64,000 nt of DNA from an uncultured Pelagibacteraceae bacterium (GTDB lineage: Bacteria > Pseudomonadota > Alphaproteobacteria > Pelagibacterales > Pelagibacteraceae), in the NCBI GenBank assembly GCA_902541285.1, contig CACBQD010000003.1, positions 1-64,000 of the forward strand, read 5' to 3'. A program made the position numbers and the translations under genes. Shown here one piece after another: positions 48,279 through 56,558 of the stretch. The notes under the pieces are model-generated. The model did no database searches, was not told where the DNA came from, and saw nothing but the letters and a program-made list of their open reading frames with translations. The first letter of the stretch is position 1. Each line of letters opens with the position of its first letter.

Positions 48279-48431
48279 ATGAAGCTTTTAAAAAACTTTA
48301 AGTTAGAACTACAGAAAAATAAATATGGAAGGTATTTATTACTTGGTAGTTTTGCATTTTTTTTTATTAAAGGTTTAATTTGGTTAGGTATTTTTATTGC
48401 TGTTGGCTTAGGTATTACTAATTCTTTTTAA
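48279..48431 (+). CDS. Small membrane protein, 50 residues
   Basis: A 50-codon frame after the rhodanese gene that I do not recognise by function. It begins MKLLKNFKLELQKNKYGRYL, then has one long hydrophobic stretch (about residues 20-47) with FIKGLIWLGIFIAVGLG, consistent with one or two short membrane helices, and a positive N-terminus. It fills exactly the gap between the rhodanese gene (27 bp upstream) and the convergent DUF4149 gene (4-bp overlap of ends), which supports a real gene in this compact genome. Confidence 0.6.
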   Translation: MKLLKNFKLELQKNKYGRYLLLGSFAFFFIKGLIWLGIFIAVGLGITNSF

Positions 48432-48817
48432 ATTAAGACAATTACCAAGAAAATCATTTGAACAAAATTTATCACCACAGAAACAAAGTGTGATTGTTTA
48501 AATTTTTTTTCCTGCTTCTCATCTCTGAACTTATTTATCAGTGGCATTAGTACAAAATTTGATACAGCAAATAATACTGCAACACTCAAAATTAAATAAA
48601 AATCTAAGGAAAAAATTTTTAGAATTATAAATAAAATTAAAACTAAAACACTAATAGCTAAATTAACAGTATAGTAATAAGGAAATATTTTTCTTATAAA
48701 TTTTCTAGCATTTTCCTCATTTAATGCAGTGAAAGTTACAGGTGCTACAACAAAAGAAAAAAAAAGCATAATTCCAAATATTATACTGGTGAGATAATTA
48801 CTAATTTGTTGCATCAT
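48428..48817 (-). CDS. DUF4149-type membrane protein
   Basis: A 129-residue integral membrane protein with about four hydrophobic segments. It resembles the DUF4149/TMEM205-like family: N-terminal FGIMLFFSFVVAPVTFTALNEENARKFIRKIFPYYYTVNLAIS, a loop KFRDEKQEKKFKQSHFVSVVINFVQMIFL and no cofactor motif. Function unknown. It is 14 bp downstream of fabI on the same strand and may ride on the fab transcript. Confidence 0.72.
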   Translation of the reverse strand: MMQQISNYLTSIIFGIMLFFSFVVAPVTFTALNEENARKFIRKIFPYYYTVNLAISVLVLILFIILKIFSLDFYLILSVAVLFAVSNFVLMPLINKFRDEKQEKKFKQSHFVSVVINFVQMIFLVIVLI

Positions 48818-48831
48818 AATTTAACTAAATT

Positions 48832-49617
48832 TCAGGTGATATTCTTAGGATCTGGCATTCCAACTTTATTGTAACCAGCATCTACATAATGAATTTCACC
48901 AGTAACACCACCAGCCATATCACTTAAAAGATATAATGCTGAATTTCCGACATCAAGATTATCTACATTTCTTTTTAAGAATGAATGATCGGCATTCCAC
49001 TTGTATAGAAATTTAGCATCCCCAATAGCAGAAGCTGCTAGAGTTTTAATTGGTCCCGCACTTATTGCATTAACTCTAATATTCTTTGCTCCAAGGTCTC
49101 TTGCAAGATATTTAACACTGGACTCTAGTGCAGCTTTACATACGCCCATTACATTATAATTAGGTATGGCTTTATTTGCTTCATAACTCAAAGTAATCAT
49201 ACTACCACCTTGTTTCATTATTTTAGATGCTTCTCTAGCAACTTCAGTAAATGAAAAACAAGATATTAACATACTTCTTAAAAAGTTTTCTCTAGTTGTA
49301 TTTAAATATTCTCCTGATAATTCGGATTTATCTGAAAATGCAATTGCATGTACAACAAAATCAATTTCTCCCCATTGACTTTTTACATCTTCAAAAAGTT
49401 TTACAACTTCTTCTTTTTTTTCTACATCACAGCTAAAAGTTACATTTGAATTTAGTTTTTCTGCAAGTGGAATTACTCTTTTTTTTAAAGCATCACCTAA
49501 ATATGTAAAAGCTAACTCTGCTCCAGCTTCAGCAAGTTTTTGAGATATACCCCATGCAATTGATCTCTCATTGGCAACGCCCATGATAAGACCTTTTTTC
49601 CCCTTCATTAAACTCAT
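48832..49617 (-). CDS. fabI: Enoyl-ACP reductase FabI
   Basis: NADH-dependent final reduction in each fatty-acid elongation cycle. The ATG at 49617 gives 261 residues starting MSLMKGKKGLIMGVANERSIAWGI; an earlier ATG (49635) overlapping fabB would add only six residues. The catalytic Tyr-x6-Lys is in SYEANKAIPNYNVMGVCKAALESSVKYLA, and the C-terminal GGVTGEIHYVDAGYN is typical. It follows fabB by 4 bp. Confidence 0.95.
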   Translation of the reverse strand: MSLMKGKKGLIMGVANERSIAWGISQKLAEAGAELAFTYLGDALKKRVIPLAEKLNSNVTFSCDVEKKEEVVKLFEDVKSQWGEIDFVVHAIAFSDKSELSGEYLNTTRENFLRSMLISCFSFTEVAREASKIMKQGGSMITLSYEANKAIPNYNVMGVCKAALESSVKYLARDLGAKNIRVNAISAGPIKTLAASAIGDAKFLYKWNADHSFLKRNVDNLDVGNSALYLLSDMAGGVTGEIHYVDAGYNKVGMPDPKNIT

Positions 49618-49621
49618 AGAT

Positions 49622-50833
49622 TTAAACTTTCTCAAACACTAATGTTGCATTAGTTCCACCAAAACCAAAGCTGTTAGACATAATTGCATTTAAATTTACG
49701 TCTTTTTCAACTTGTGTAACAATCGGATAGTTTTTTGCTTCATCATCCATTTCTGAAATATTTGCTGACGCTGAAATAAAATTGTTTTTCATCATTATCA
49801 AACTGTAAATTGCTTCGTGTACTGAAGTTGCACCTAATGAATGACCTGACAAAGATTTTGTTGAACTTATTTTAGGTTTATAGTCTGGGAAAGCCTCACC
49901 CACTGCTTTTAATTCTGTAATATCTCCCACAGGTGTTGATGTCCCGTGAGTATTAATATAGTCAATTTTATTTTTTGAAGTTGCTAGAGCCATTTTCATA
50001 CATCTCACCGCTCCCTCGCCAGATGGTGCAACCATATCATAGCCATCTGATGTTGCTCCATATCCAGTTAATTCTGCGTATATTTTAGCACCTCTTGCTT
50101 TGGCATGTTCGTATTCTTCTAAAACAAGAACTCCACCTCCACCAGCAATCACAAAACCATCTCTTGTTTTATCATATGGTCTTGAAGCTTTTTCAGGGGT
50201 ATCGTTATATTTTGATGATAGCGCAGTCATTGCATCAAACATTGCAGTCATAGCAAAGTGAACCTCATCACTTCCACCTGCAAAAATAATATTTTGTTTT
50301 CCTAATTGAATAAGTTCCATTGCGTTACCAATACAATGACCACTCGTTGCACACGCAGAACTTATTGTGTAATTAGTACCTTTTATTTTAAATGGAACTG
50401 CTAGAGTGGCAGAAGCAGTACTTGCCATAGTTCTTGGAACTATAAATGGGCCCATTTTTTTTGGATTTTTTTCTCTAGTTTTATCCGATGCTAATATCAC
50501 ATTTTCAATTGATGGTCCTCCTGATCCCATTACCATCCCAGTTGAAATATTACTAACTTCATTCTCCTCTAATCCAGAATCTTTGACTGCTTCACTCATA
50601 GCAACATAATTATATGCTGAGCCAGCTCCCATAAACCTAATAACTTTTCTATCAATGTAATCTTCTAATTTGATATTAGGTTTACCATGAACATGGCTCT
50701 TTAAATTATGTTCTTTATATTCTTCTGAAAATGTTATTCCTGATTTTGTATTAACTAAAGATTGATAAACTTCATTTTGATTATTTCCTAAACATGAAAC
50801 TATACCAAGTCCTGTTACAACTACTCTTTTCAT
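49622..50833 (-). CDS. fabB: 3-oxoacyl-ACP synthase I (FabB)
   Basis: Condensing enzyme needed to elongate unsaturated acyl chains. The 403 residues have the active-site Cys in [14 protein letters not shown] (about 164), the two His in [11 protein letters not shown] (about 299) and [15 protein letters not shown] (about 336), and the terminal [16 protein letters not shown]. It is coupled to fabA by a 1-bp overlap, matching the anaerobic unsaturated fatty-acid pathway. Confidence 0.96.
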   Translation of the reverse strand: MKRVVVTGLGIVSCLGNNQNEVYQSLVNTKSGITFSEEYKEHNLKSHVHGKPNIKLEDYIDRKVIRFMGAGSAYNYVAMSEAVKDSGLEENEVSNISTGMVMGSGGPSIENVILASDKTREKNPKKMGPFIVPRTMASTASATLAVPFKIKGTNYTISSACATSGHCIGNAMELIQLGKQNIIFAGGSDEVHFAMTAMFDAMTALSSKYNDTPEKASRPYDKTRDGFVIAGGGGVLVLEEYEHAKARGAKIYAELTGYGATSDGYDMVAPSGEGAVRCMKMALATSKNKIDYINTHGTSTPVGDITELKAVGEAFPDYKPKISSTKSLSGHSLGATSVHEAIYSLIMMKNNFISASANISEMDDEAKNYPIVTQVEKDVNLNAIMSNSFGFGGTNATLVFEKV

Positions 50834-51333
50834 TATTTAAATAATCCTACCTTAAGATTTTCTGCACTATAAATCTTTTTTCCGTCAGCAAGCAGTATTC
50901 CATTTGCAAGTCCCACAGTTGTCTCTCCTTTAACAAGAATTCTTTTAATATCTATTTCATATGTTGCCATTTTGACATTTTTAAGAACTTCCCCAGTGAA
51001 CTTTACAGTGCTTACACCTAATGCTCTACCTCTTCCTGGATTTCCAAGCCAACCAAGAAAAAAGCCAACTAGCTGCCACATAGCATCTAAACCAAGACAA
51101 CCTGGCATAACTGGATCTTCTCTAAAATGACAATCAAAGAACCACAAATTATCCTTAATATCAAGTTCGGCTTTCATAGATCCTTTTTTATAAAAACCCT
51201 CACTCTCAGTTATTTCTGTAATTCTATCAAACATTAGCATTGGTGGAGAAGGCAATTTTGCATTACCTGGACCAAATAACTTACCATTAGCGCAATCAAT
51301 TAGTTCGTTGTAATTAAAGGAACTTTTTTTCAT
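50833..51333 (-). CDS. fabA: 3-hydroxydecanoyl-ACP dehydratase/isomerase FabA
   Basis: Dehydrates 3-hydroxydecanoyl-ACP and isomerises the product to the cis-3 form, starting unsaturated fatty acids. At 166 residues it contains the catalytic His in [25 protein letters not shown] (about 71) and the conserved Asp in the same motif. First gene of fabA-fabB-fabI. It is divergent from irr across 73 bp containing an iron-control-element-like repeat. Confidence 0.96.
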   Translation of the reverse strand: MKKSSFNYNELIDCANGKLFGPGNAKLPSPPMLMFDRITEITESEGFYKKGSMKAELDIKDNLWFFDCHFREDPVMPGCLGLDAMWQLVGFFLGWLGNPGRGRALGVSTVKFTGEVLKNVKMATYEIDIKRILVKGETTVGLANGILLADGKKIYSAENLKVGLFK

Positions 51334-51383
51334 AATTTTGTAATCTTATTACTTGATTTAGGTACATTATAATATACAAATAG

Positions 51384-51400
51384 TTTAGAATAGTTTTAAA
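51384..51400. promoter_or_regulatory. Iron-control-element-like inverted repeat before irr
   Basis: TTTAGAATAGTTTTAAA matches the Irr operator (ICE) pattern TTTAGAA-N3-TTCTAAA at 13 of 14 arm positions. It ends 6 bp before the irr ATG and lies 51 bp upstream of the divergent fabA. An ATTATAAT block (51366-51373) between it and fabA could serve as a -10 box in either direction. Binding is inferred. Confidence 0.6.
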
Positions 51401-51406
51401 TTGCTA

Positions 51407-51817
51407 ATGACTAGTAAACAAGAATTTATTGAAAAACTAAGAAACTCCAGCTTAAGACCAACTAAGCAAAGAATAAATATATGTGAGGTTTTGTTTAATA
51501 GAGATAAAACTTTCCATTTCACAATAAACGACTTATTCAATTTGATAAAAGATAAAACTGGAGAGAAAGTTTCTTTAGCAACTGTTTACAATACAGTCCA
51601 TGCATTCCTTAAAAAAGGATATCTAAAAGAGATACCAATTAATTCTAATCAAACTTATTTTGATACAAATGTCACAGATCACCACCATTTCTTTGATGTT
51701 AAAGAAGAAAAGCTTATTGACATTAAAAATGAGGATGTAGGACCAATAGAAATTCAGAAATCCATTCCTGGAAAAAAAATTAAATCAGTCGAAGTTTTAG
51801 TAAAATTAGAGGACTAG
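51407..51817 (+). CDS. irr: Irr-type iron response regulator (Fur family)
   Basis: A 136-residue Fur-superfamily regulator; ATG at 51407 chosen over a TTG 6 bp upstream. The winged helix contains LRPTKQRINICEVLF and SLATVYNTVHAFLKKGYL; the dimerisation domain has the histidine-rich VTDHHHFFDVKEEKLIDI, the Irr-type heme/metal site. There are no CxxC motifs. In Rhizobiales irr also sits beside fabA-fabB-fabI, which supports the name over a generic Fur or PerR. In those bacteria Irr acts under low iron and is controlled by heme. ICE-like repeats precede both this gene and katG. Confidence 0.85.
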   Translation: MTSKQEFIEKLRNSSLRPTKQRINICEVLFNRDKTFHFTINDLFNLIKDKTGEKVSLATVYNTVHAFLKKGYLKEIPINSNQTYFDTNVTDHHHFFDVKEEKLIDIKNEDVGPIEIQKSIPGKKIKSVEVLVKLED

Positions 51818-51851
51818 GTTTTCAAAATTACATCATATATATTCTGACTTA

Positions 51852-51880
51852 TTGACAATCTTCTTTAGAATAATTATAAA
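51852..51880 (+). promoter_or_regulatory. katG promoter overlapping an ICE-like operator
   Basis: TTGACA (51852-51857), exactly 17 bases and TATAAA (51875-51880) make a near-consensus housekeeping promoter 43 bp before katG. The inverted repeat TTTAGAATAATTATAAA (51864-51880) matches the Irr operator pattern at 13 of 14 arm positions and covers the spacer and -10 box, a position where a bound regulator would block RNA polymerase. Confidence 0.65.
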
Positions 51881-51923
51881 CAAGGAATTAGTATAATTAT
51901 AATATTAAAGGAGACAAATAATA

Positions 51924-54161
51924 ATGAGTGCGGAATTTCATAAAAGTAAAACATTTAAATCAGCAGAATTAAGTAAGTGCCCTTTTTCGGGCGCAGGTAC
52001 ACCAGCAAAATTTAGCGCTGGAAGAGGACAAACAAATAGAGATTTTTGGCCAAATAGTTTGAATTTGAAAATTTTAAGTCAGCACTCGAATTTATCAAAT
52101 CCAATGGAGAAAAAATTTAATTATTCTAAAGAATTTAAAAAACTGAACTACAAAGCACTCAAAAAAGATTTAAACAAATTAATGACAGACTCACAAGATT
52201 GGTGGCCAGCAGATTACGGTCATTATGGTCCTTTATTTATTAGATTAGCATGGCATGCAGCAGGTACATACAGAACAGGTGATGGTAGAGGGGGAGCTGG
52301 AACAGGTAATCAAAGGTTTGCACCGTTAAATGCTTGGCCTGATAATGTTAATTTAGATAAAGCAAGATTACTTTTGTGGCCAATAAAACAGAAATATGGA
52401 AAAAGAATTTCTTGGGCAGATTTATTTATACTAGTTGGAAATGTAGCATTAGAGTCAATGGGCTTTAAAACGTTCGGTTTTGGAGCCGGAAGAACTGATA
52501 TCTGGGAACCAGAAGATGATATTTACTGGGGTTCAGAAAAAGAAATGTTGGGTGTTAAGAGATACAGCGGAAAAAGAGATCTTGAACAACCATTGGGGGC
52601 TTCTCACATGGGATTAATTTATGTAAATCCACAAGGTCCAGATTTTAATCCAGATCCATTAAAAGCGGCTCATGATATCAGAGAAACATTTGGACGAATG
52701 GCAATGAATGACTATGAAACTGTTGCTTTAGTTGCAGGGGGTCACACCTTTGGAAAATCTCATGGTGCTGCACCAGAATCACATAAAGGACCTGATCCAG
52801 AGGCATCAAGAATCCAAGATCAAGCAACTGGTTGGAATAGTAATTACAAATCAGGAAAAGGTGTACACGCAATAAGTAGTGGTATTGAAGGAGCATGGAC
52901 ACAAACACCAACAAAATGGGATATGGGTTACTTTGATTGTTTATTTAACCATGAATGGGAATTGACAAAAGGACCTGCTGGAGCATTTCAATGGACTCCA
53001 AAAAAGAATGGTCAGAGAATTAAAATGGTTCCTGATGCTCATGATAAAAGTAAAATGCATCCTCCAATGATGCAAACAACTGATTTATCTTTGAGAATGG
53101 ATAAAAGTTATGGACCAATTTCAAAACATTTTTATCAAAATCCAGATGAATTTGCTGATGCATTTGCTAGAGCTTGGTTTAAACTTACTCATAGAGACAT
53201 GGGACCAAGAGCATGTTATTTGGGTAGCGAAGTACCAAAAGAACAATTAATTTGGCAAGATCCTATAGATAAACCAAAATATAAACTTAAATCAAAAGAT
53301 ATAAGAGATTTGAAATTAAAGCTTTCAAAATCAAAAATCTCCGTGTCAGATTTAGTTTCTACAGCCTGGGCATCTGCTTCCACATACAGAGGTTCTGATA
53401 AAAGAGGTGGAGCAAACGGAGCAAGAATTATGCTTGAACCTCAAAGAAGTTGGAAAGTTAATAACCCTAAAAAACTATCAAAGGTTATTAAAGCTCTACA
53501 AAAAATTAAGAAAAGATTTGATACAAATAAAAAATCAGTCTCAATGGCGGATCTTATAGTATTAGGTGGAAATGTAGGAGTTGAAATGGCAGCCAGAAAG
53601 GCTGGTCACAAAATTCAAGTCCCATTTAACCCTGGAAGAGGAGATGCTAGACAAGACCAGACAGATGTAAATTCATTTGGATTGCTTGAGCCACAAGCGG
53701 ATGGTTTTAGAAACTACATTAAAAAAGGTAAATCTCATGTTTCAGCTGAGGAAAAATTAATTGATAAGGCACAATTAATGGGATTAACGGCGCCAGAGAT
53801 GACAGTTCTTGTAGGAGGAATGAGAGTTTTAAATACAAACTATGATAGTTCTAAAAATGGAGTTTTCACAAAAAAACCTGGAACTTTATCAACAGATTAT
53901 TTTGTAAATCTTCTTGATATGAGTACCACTTGGAAAGAAACAGATAAATCTGAACAATATTTTGTTGGTAAAGATAGAAAGTCTAAAAAAACTAAGTGGA
54001 AAGGTTCAAGAGTTGACCTTATTTTTGGCTCTAATTCTCAATTAAGAGCATTAGCTGAAGTTTATGCTTGTAAAGATTCATCAGACAAATTTGTTAATGA
54101 CTTTGTATCTGCATGGGTCAAAGTTATGAATGCAGATAGATTTGATTTAAGATTAAACTAG
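51924..54161 (+). CDS. katG: Catalase-peroxidase KatG
   Basis: Heme enzyme that removes hydrogen peroxide. The 745 residues form the usual tandem class I peroxidase. In the active N-terminal half the distal Arg-Trp-His is in [19 protein letters not shown], the Tyr of the Met-Tyr-Trp adduct in [14 protein letters not shown], the Met in [12 protein letters not shown] and the proximal His in [12 protein letters not shown]. The C-terminal half is the inactive repeat. A good AAAGGAG precedes the ATG. Composition is a little less A/T-biased than neighbours, consistent with high expression or transfer. The promoter carries an Irr-type repeat. Confidence 0.97.
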   Translation: MSAEFHKSKTFKSAELSKCPFSGAGTPAKFSAGRGQTNRDFWPNSLNLKILSQHSNLSNPMEKKFNYSKEFKKLNYKALKKDLNKLMTDSQDWWPADYGHYGPLFIRLAWHAAGTYRTGDGRGGAGTGNQRFAPLNAWPDNVNLDKARLLLWPIKQKYGKRISWADLFILVGNVALESMGFKTFGFGAGRTDIWEPEDDIYWGSEKEMLGVKRYSGKRDLEQPLGASHMGLIYVNPQGPDFNPDPLKAAHDIRETFGRMAMNDYETVALVAGGHTFGKSHGAAPESHKGPDPEASRIQDQATGWNSNYKSGKGVHAISSGIEGAWTQTPTKWDMGYFDCLFNHEWELTKGPAGAFQWTPKKNGQRIKMVPDAHDKSKMHPPMMQTTDLSLRMDKSYGPISKHFYQNPDEFADAFARAWFKLTHRDMGPRACYLGSEVPKEQLIWQDPIDKPKYKLKSKDIRDLKLKLSKSKISVSDLVSTAWASASTYRGSDKRGGANGARIMLEPQRSWKVNNPKKLSKVIKALQKIKKRFDTNKKSVSMADLIVLGGNVGVEMAARKAGHKIQVPFNPGRGDARQDQTDVNSFGLLEPQADGFRNYIKKGKSHVSAEEKLIDKAQLMGLTAPEMTVLVGGMRVLNTNYDSSKNGVFTKKPGTLSTDYFVNLLDMSTTWKETDKSEQYFVGKDRKSKKTKWKGSRVDLIFGSNSQLRALAEVYACKDSSDKFVNDFVSAWVKVMNADRFDLRLN

Positions 54162-54180
54162 TATTAAGGAAAGCAGAAAA

Positions 54181-54777
54181 ATGACATCACTATCGTTCGA
54201 AGACTTTTACAAAGTTCCTGAAATTAAGTTTGATATAAATAGATTGCGAAAAGATTTAAATATAATTTTGGAGAAAAAGAAATTTAATTCGCCAGGTGTT
54301 ACCCACTTTGGTGCAATTCCTTTAAATCAAATTCCAAATAACAAAGATTCTATAGAAGGGAACTATATCAGGGGTAGATATTGGACTATTGCAGATGAGA
54401 CAGGCAAGGAAGTCTCAAGAGATATTGATATTGATGAGTCAAAATATACTGAGTTGCTACCAGAGTTTGAGAAAACTTATTTTAAAGAGGTTTATGAAAT
54501 TCTTAGTAAAAAATTTAAGCTAGGAAGGGTAAGGCTTTTATTGAAAGAGCCAAGATCAACACTAAGCTGGCATAAAGATCCAGAATGTAGATTGCATATT
54601 CCGATAGTAACTAATGCAGGTTGTTCAATGGTCATTGAAAATGTTGCAAAACATTTGCCTGCAGATGGACATGTATGGATTACTAATAATACAAAGTATC
54701 ATAACTTTTTTAATGGAGGAGAACAGGCTAGAGTTCACTTAGTTGCTTGTGTTCTTGAAAGCCCGTTTAAAGAATAA
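54181..54777 (+). CDS. Aspartyl/asparaginyl beta-hydroxylase-like dioxygenase
   Basis: A 198-residue cupin-fold protein resembling the Fe(II)/2-oxoglutarate-dependent Asp/Asn hydroxylase family. The likely iron ligands are in RSTLSWHKDPECRLHIPI (His-x-Asp) and NTKYHNFFNGGEQARVHLV (second His, then the 2-oxoglutarate Arg). It lies 19 bp after katG and directly before a DUF2061 gene (1-bp overlap), so the three are probably co-transcribed. The substrate, a protein side chain or a free amino-acid derivative, is unknown. Dependence on iron fits control by Irr. Confidence 0.78.
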   Translation: MTSLSFEDFYKVPEIKFDINRLRKDLNIILEKKKFNSPGVTHFGAIPLNQIPNNKDSIEGNYIRGRYWTIADETGKEVSRDIDIDESKYTELLPEFEKTYFKEVYEILSKKFKLGRVRLLLKEPRSTLSWHKDPECRLHIPIVTNAGCSMVIENVAKHLPADGHVWITNNTKYHNFFNGGEQARVHLVACVLESPFKE

Positions 54778-55019
54778 TGGAAGTTACTAACGGCATTTTT
54801 AAAGCTGCTGGTCAGATTTATTCCAATAACAGAGGCTCTATTTTAAGAACAATTGTTTATACAGTTGGTCATTTTGCAATTGCTATAACTGTTTTGATGT
54901 TAGTAGCGGATGTATCATTTATGATAGCCTTGACTGATGCAATTGTAGAACCAATTGCCAATTCTATTTGGTATTTCATTTTAGATAAGTGGTGGGCAAG
55001 TAGATCAAAAAGTAAATAA
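54777..55019 (+). CDS. DUF2061 membrane protein
   Basis: An 80-residue protein resembling DUF2061: SILRTIVYTVGHFAIAITVLMLVADVSFMIALTDAIVEPIANSIWYFILDKWW gives two hydrophobic segments separated by an acidic turn. The family occurs in many marine bacteria; function unknown. Its ATG overlaps the stop of the upstream hydroxylase. A Fur-like operator overlaps its own stop codon, so transcription of the next gene may start in its 3' end. Confidence 0.7.
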   Translation: MEVTNGIFKAAGQIYSNNRGSILRTIVYTVGHFAIAITVLMLVADVSFMIALTDAIVEPIANSIWYFILDKWWASRSKSK

Positions 55020-55031
55020 TAATCATTATCA
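55017..55031. promoter_or_regulatory. Fur-type 7-1-7 operator
   Basis: TAATAATCATTATCA matches the 7-1-7 Fur unit TGATAAT-N-ATTATCA at 13 of 14 arm positions. It overlaps the DUF2061 stop codon and precedes the Cys-rich small gene by 131 bp. Alphaproteobacterial Fur/Mur and Irr can prefer other motifs, so the binding protein is uncertain. Confidence 0.5.
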
Positions 55032-55071
55032 ATAAATAAATAGAAAAAATTTTATAAGGATAATTTGTAGT

Positions 55072-55119
55072 AATAATAATTATTCGCAAAAAAAATGCGT
55101 AAATAATAATTATTCGCAA
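55072..55119. repeat. Two 18-bp direct repeats 30 bp apart
   Basis: AATAATAATTATTCGCAA occurs identically at 55072-55089 and 55102-55119. The first half of each, AATAATTATT, is itself palindromic and resembles a degenerate Fur arm pair (11 and 10 of 14). Between the copies, CGCA and TGCG form an inverted pair around an A-run (55085-55099). The 30-bp step is close to three helical turns, as in operators that bind a regulator cooperatively on one face. Confidence 0.8.
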
Positions 55120-55162
55120 GGATATTTGTTGAAAATAATTTTTTCATATTTATTTTTTAAAT

Positions 55163-55342
55163 ATGCAAATAGAAAATTATAACTGTAAAAAATGTGGATT
55201 AACAATTTCTTCAACTTGTTCTAAGTGTGATAAAATAGTTGATGTTGAAGTTCTTGATGATGGATGTATTGTTCAAAAAACTAAATGTGTTGATTGTGCA
55301 AATGCTCCAGTGATCAAAGACGTATGTGTCCAACAAAAATAA
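55163..55342 (+). CDS. Cysteine-rich 59-residue protein, zinc-ribbon-like
   Basis: A small frame from ATG 55163 to TAA 55342. It has eight cysteines: NCKKCGL (residues 8, 11), TCSKCDK (19, 22), DGC (35), KCVDCAN (42, 45) and VC (55), i.e. three CxxC pairs and two single Cys. This suggests zinc or iron-sulfur binding, or a small metallothionein-like or zinc-ribbon protein; no known family is recognised. Codon use is like that of neighbouring genes and the Cys spacing could not survive by chance in noncoding A/T-rich DNA. Upstream lie a Fur-like operator and paired repeats, so metal-dependent expression is likely. Confidence 0.7.
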   Translation: MQIENYNCKKCGLTISSTCSKCDKIVDVEVLDDGCIVQKTKCVDCANAPVIKDVCVQQK

Positions 55343-55368
55343 TTAGTTAGTATACATAACTTAAAACG

Positions 55369-55821
55369 TTAGTTGATTTTTCCCCAAATATTTTCCTCTT
55401 CAACCCACCCTTTAAAACTTTTTGTTTCTACTAAACACCAATTTCTCTCACATTTTTTTACAAATAATAATCTTCCAGCTTCTATTTTAGCCAAAGGTTT
55501 GGAAAATTTAGTTGGTTTTTTGAAAAGAATTTTATTTGACACAGTTATAAAGGATTTTGATTGCTTCAATTGAGATATATGTATCCATCCACCATTTTTT
55601 TTATTATCAATTATTCTTCTAAAATTTTCTTTTTTATCAATCACTTTTACTGGTAAGTTTATTTTCTTATAAATATACTTTATCGGATAATCAAAACTTG
55701 GGCCATATCTTACGTTTACCTTATCATTTTTAAGCATTAAAAATTTTTCTTCTTCTTCAGAAAGGGCATTCGAGGTAAAAAATATTATGATTAAAATCCC
55801 TAAGATTAATTGCACAAACAA
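55369..55821 (-). CDS. Secreted bacterial SH3-domain protein
   Basis: A 150-residue exported protein: signal peptide LILGILIIIFFTSNALS, then an SH3-like domain (LKNDKVNVRYGPSFDYPIKYIY, GGWIHISQL) and a second one (LFKKPTKFSKPLAKIEAGRLLFVKKCERNWCLVETKSFKGWVEEENIWG). The COG3807 family is common in alphaproteobacteria and probably binds cell-wall peptides. The start codon is TTG at 55821, overlapping the upstream gene by 16 bp; a GTG two codons later is an alternative. Confidence 0.83.
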   Translation of the reverse strand: MFVQLILGILIIIFFTSNALSEEEEKFLMLKNDKVNVRYGPSFDYPIKYIYKKINLPVKVIDKKENFRRIIDNKKNGGWIHISQLKQSKSFITVSNKILFKKPTKFSKPLAKIEAGRLLFVKKCERNWCLVETKSFKGWVEEENIWGKIN

Positions 55822-56558
55822 CCTTTTTTTTTAGTAAATTTTATTTTTCTAAATTCAAGTTTTTTTAAATTAACTATCAGAATTGATGAGTGAAGACTTT
55901 TATCTGAAGAAATTATGTTTTTTAAAACTTCATTTGCTTGCATACTTCCAATTATGTTTGATGTAGTTCCTAATATTCCCTCACTTTCACAATTTAAAAC
56001 TTCATCAGAAGGTTCTGTCTGGTAAAAACATTTTAAACAAGGACTTGATTTATTATTAAAATCGAATGAAAAAATATGTCCATCAAATTTACTAATAGCC
56101 CCAACTATTAATTTTCTTTTATATTTTACTGAAAACTTATTTATTAAAAATTTAGTTTTAAAATTATCAGTTCCATCTACAATTATATCGAAATCTTTAA
56201 CAATCTTACTTAAATTTTTTTCAGAAGCTTTTTCTTTTAAAATTTTGACTTTTACATCTTTATTAATTAATTTTATTCTTCTTTTAAAGATATCAACCTT
56301 AAATTTTCCAATATCTTTTGAAGTATACAAGATTTGTCTTTGAAGATTTGAAATATCAACTTTATCATGATCAATAGCCCCTATATACCCTACACCACAT
56401 CTAGCCAACAAATCTGCAACTGGACTACCTAATCCACCAATTCCTACAATTAAAACTTTTGAATTAATTATTTTCTTTTGTCCTAATATACCAATATCCT
56501 TAAGTATTATTTGTCTAGAGTATCTCTCTAGCTTTAGTTTTGATAATGAATTTTTCAC
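55806..56558 (-). CDS. MoeB/ThiF-family adenylyltransferase
   Basis: An E1-like enzyme of 250 residues that adenylates the C-terminal Gly of a small sulfur carrier (MoaD or ThiS). VLIVGIGGLGSPVADLLARCGVG (about 35-57) is the nucleotide loop, DHDKVDISNLQRQILY the Asp/Arg site, and DGTDNFKTKFLIN the second ATP contact. Zinc cysteines are CLKC (about 174-177) and the final CLC. Neither carrier is visible in this window, so ThiF and MoeB cannot be told apart. Overlaps dut by 4 bp. Confidence 0.87.
   Translation of the reverse strand: MKNSLSKLKLERYSRQIILKDIGILGQKKIINSKVLIVGIGGLGSPVADLLARCGVGYIGAIDHDKVDISNLQRQILYTSKDIGKFKVDIFKRRIKLINKDVKVKILKEKASEKNLSKIVKDFDIIVDGTDNFKTKFLINKFSVKYKRKLIVGAISKFDGHIFSFDFNNKSSPCLKCFYQTEPSDEVLNCESEGILGTTSNIIGSMQANEVLKNIISSDKSLHSSILIVNLKKLEFRKIKFTKKKGCLCN

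Noticed and set aside
55193-55201. TGTGGATTA as a DnaA box
   Set aside because: One base off consensus, single, and inside the Cys-rich coding frame (CGL codons); no further boxes nearby.
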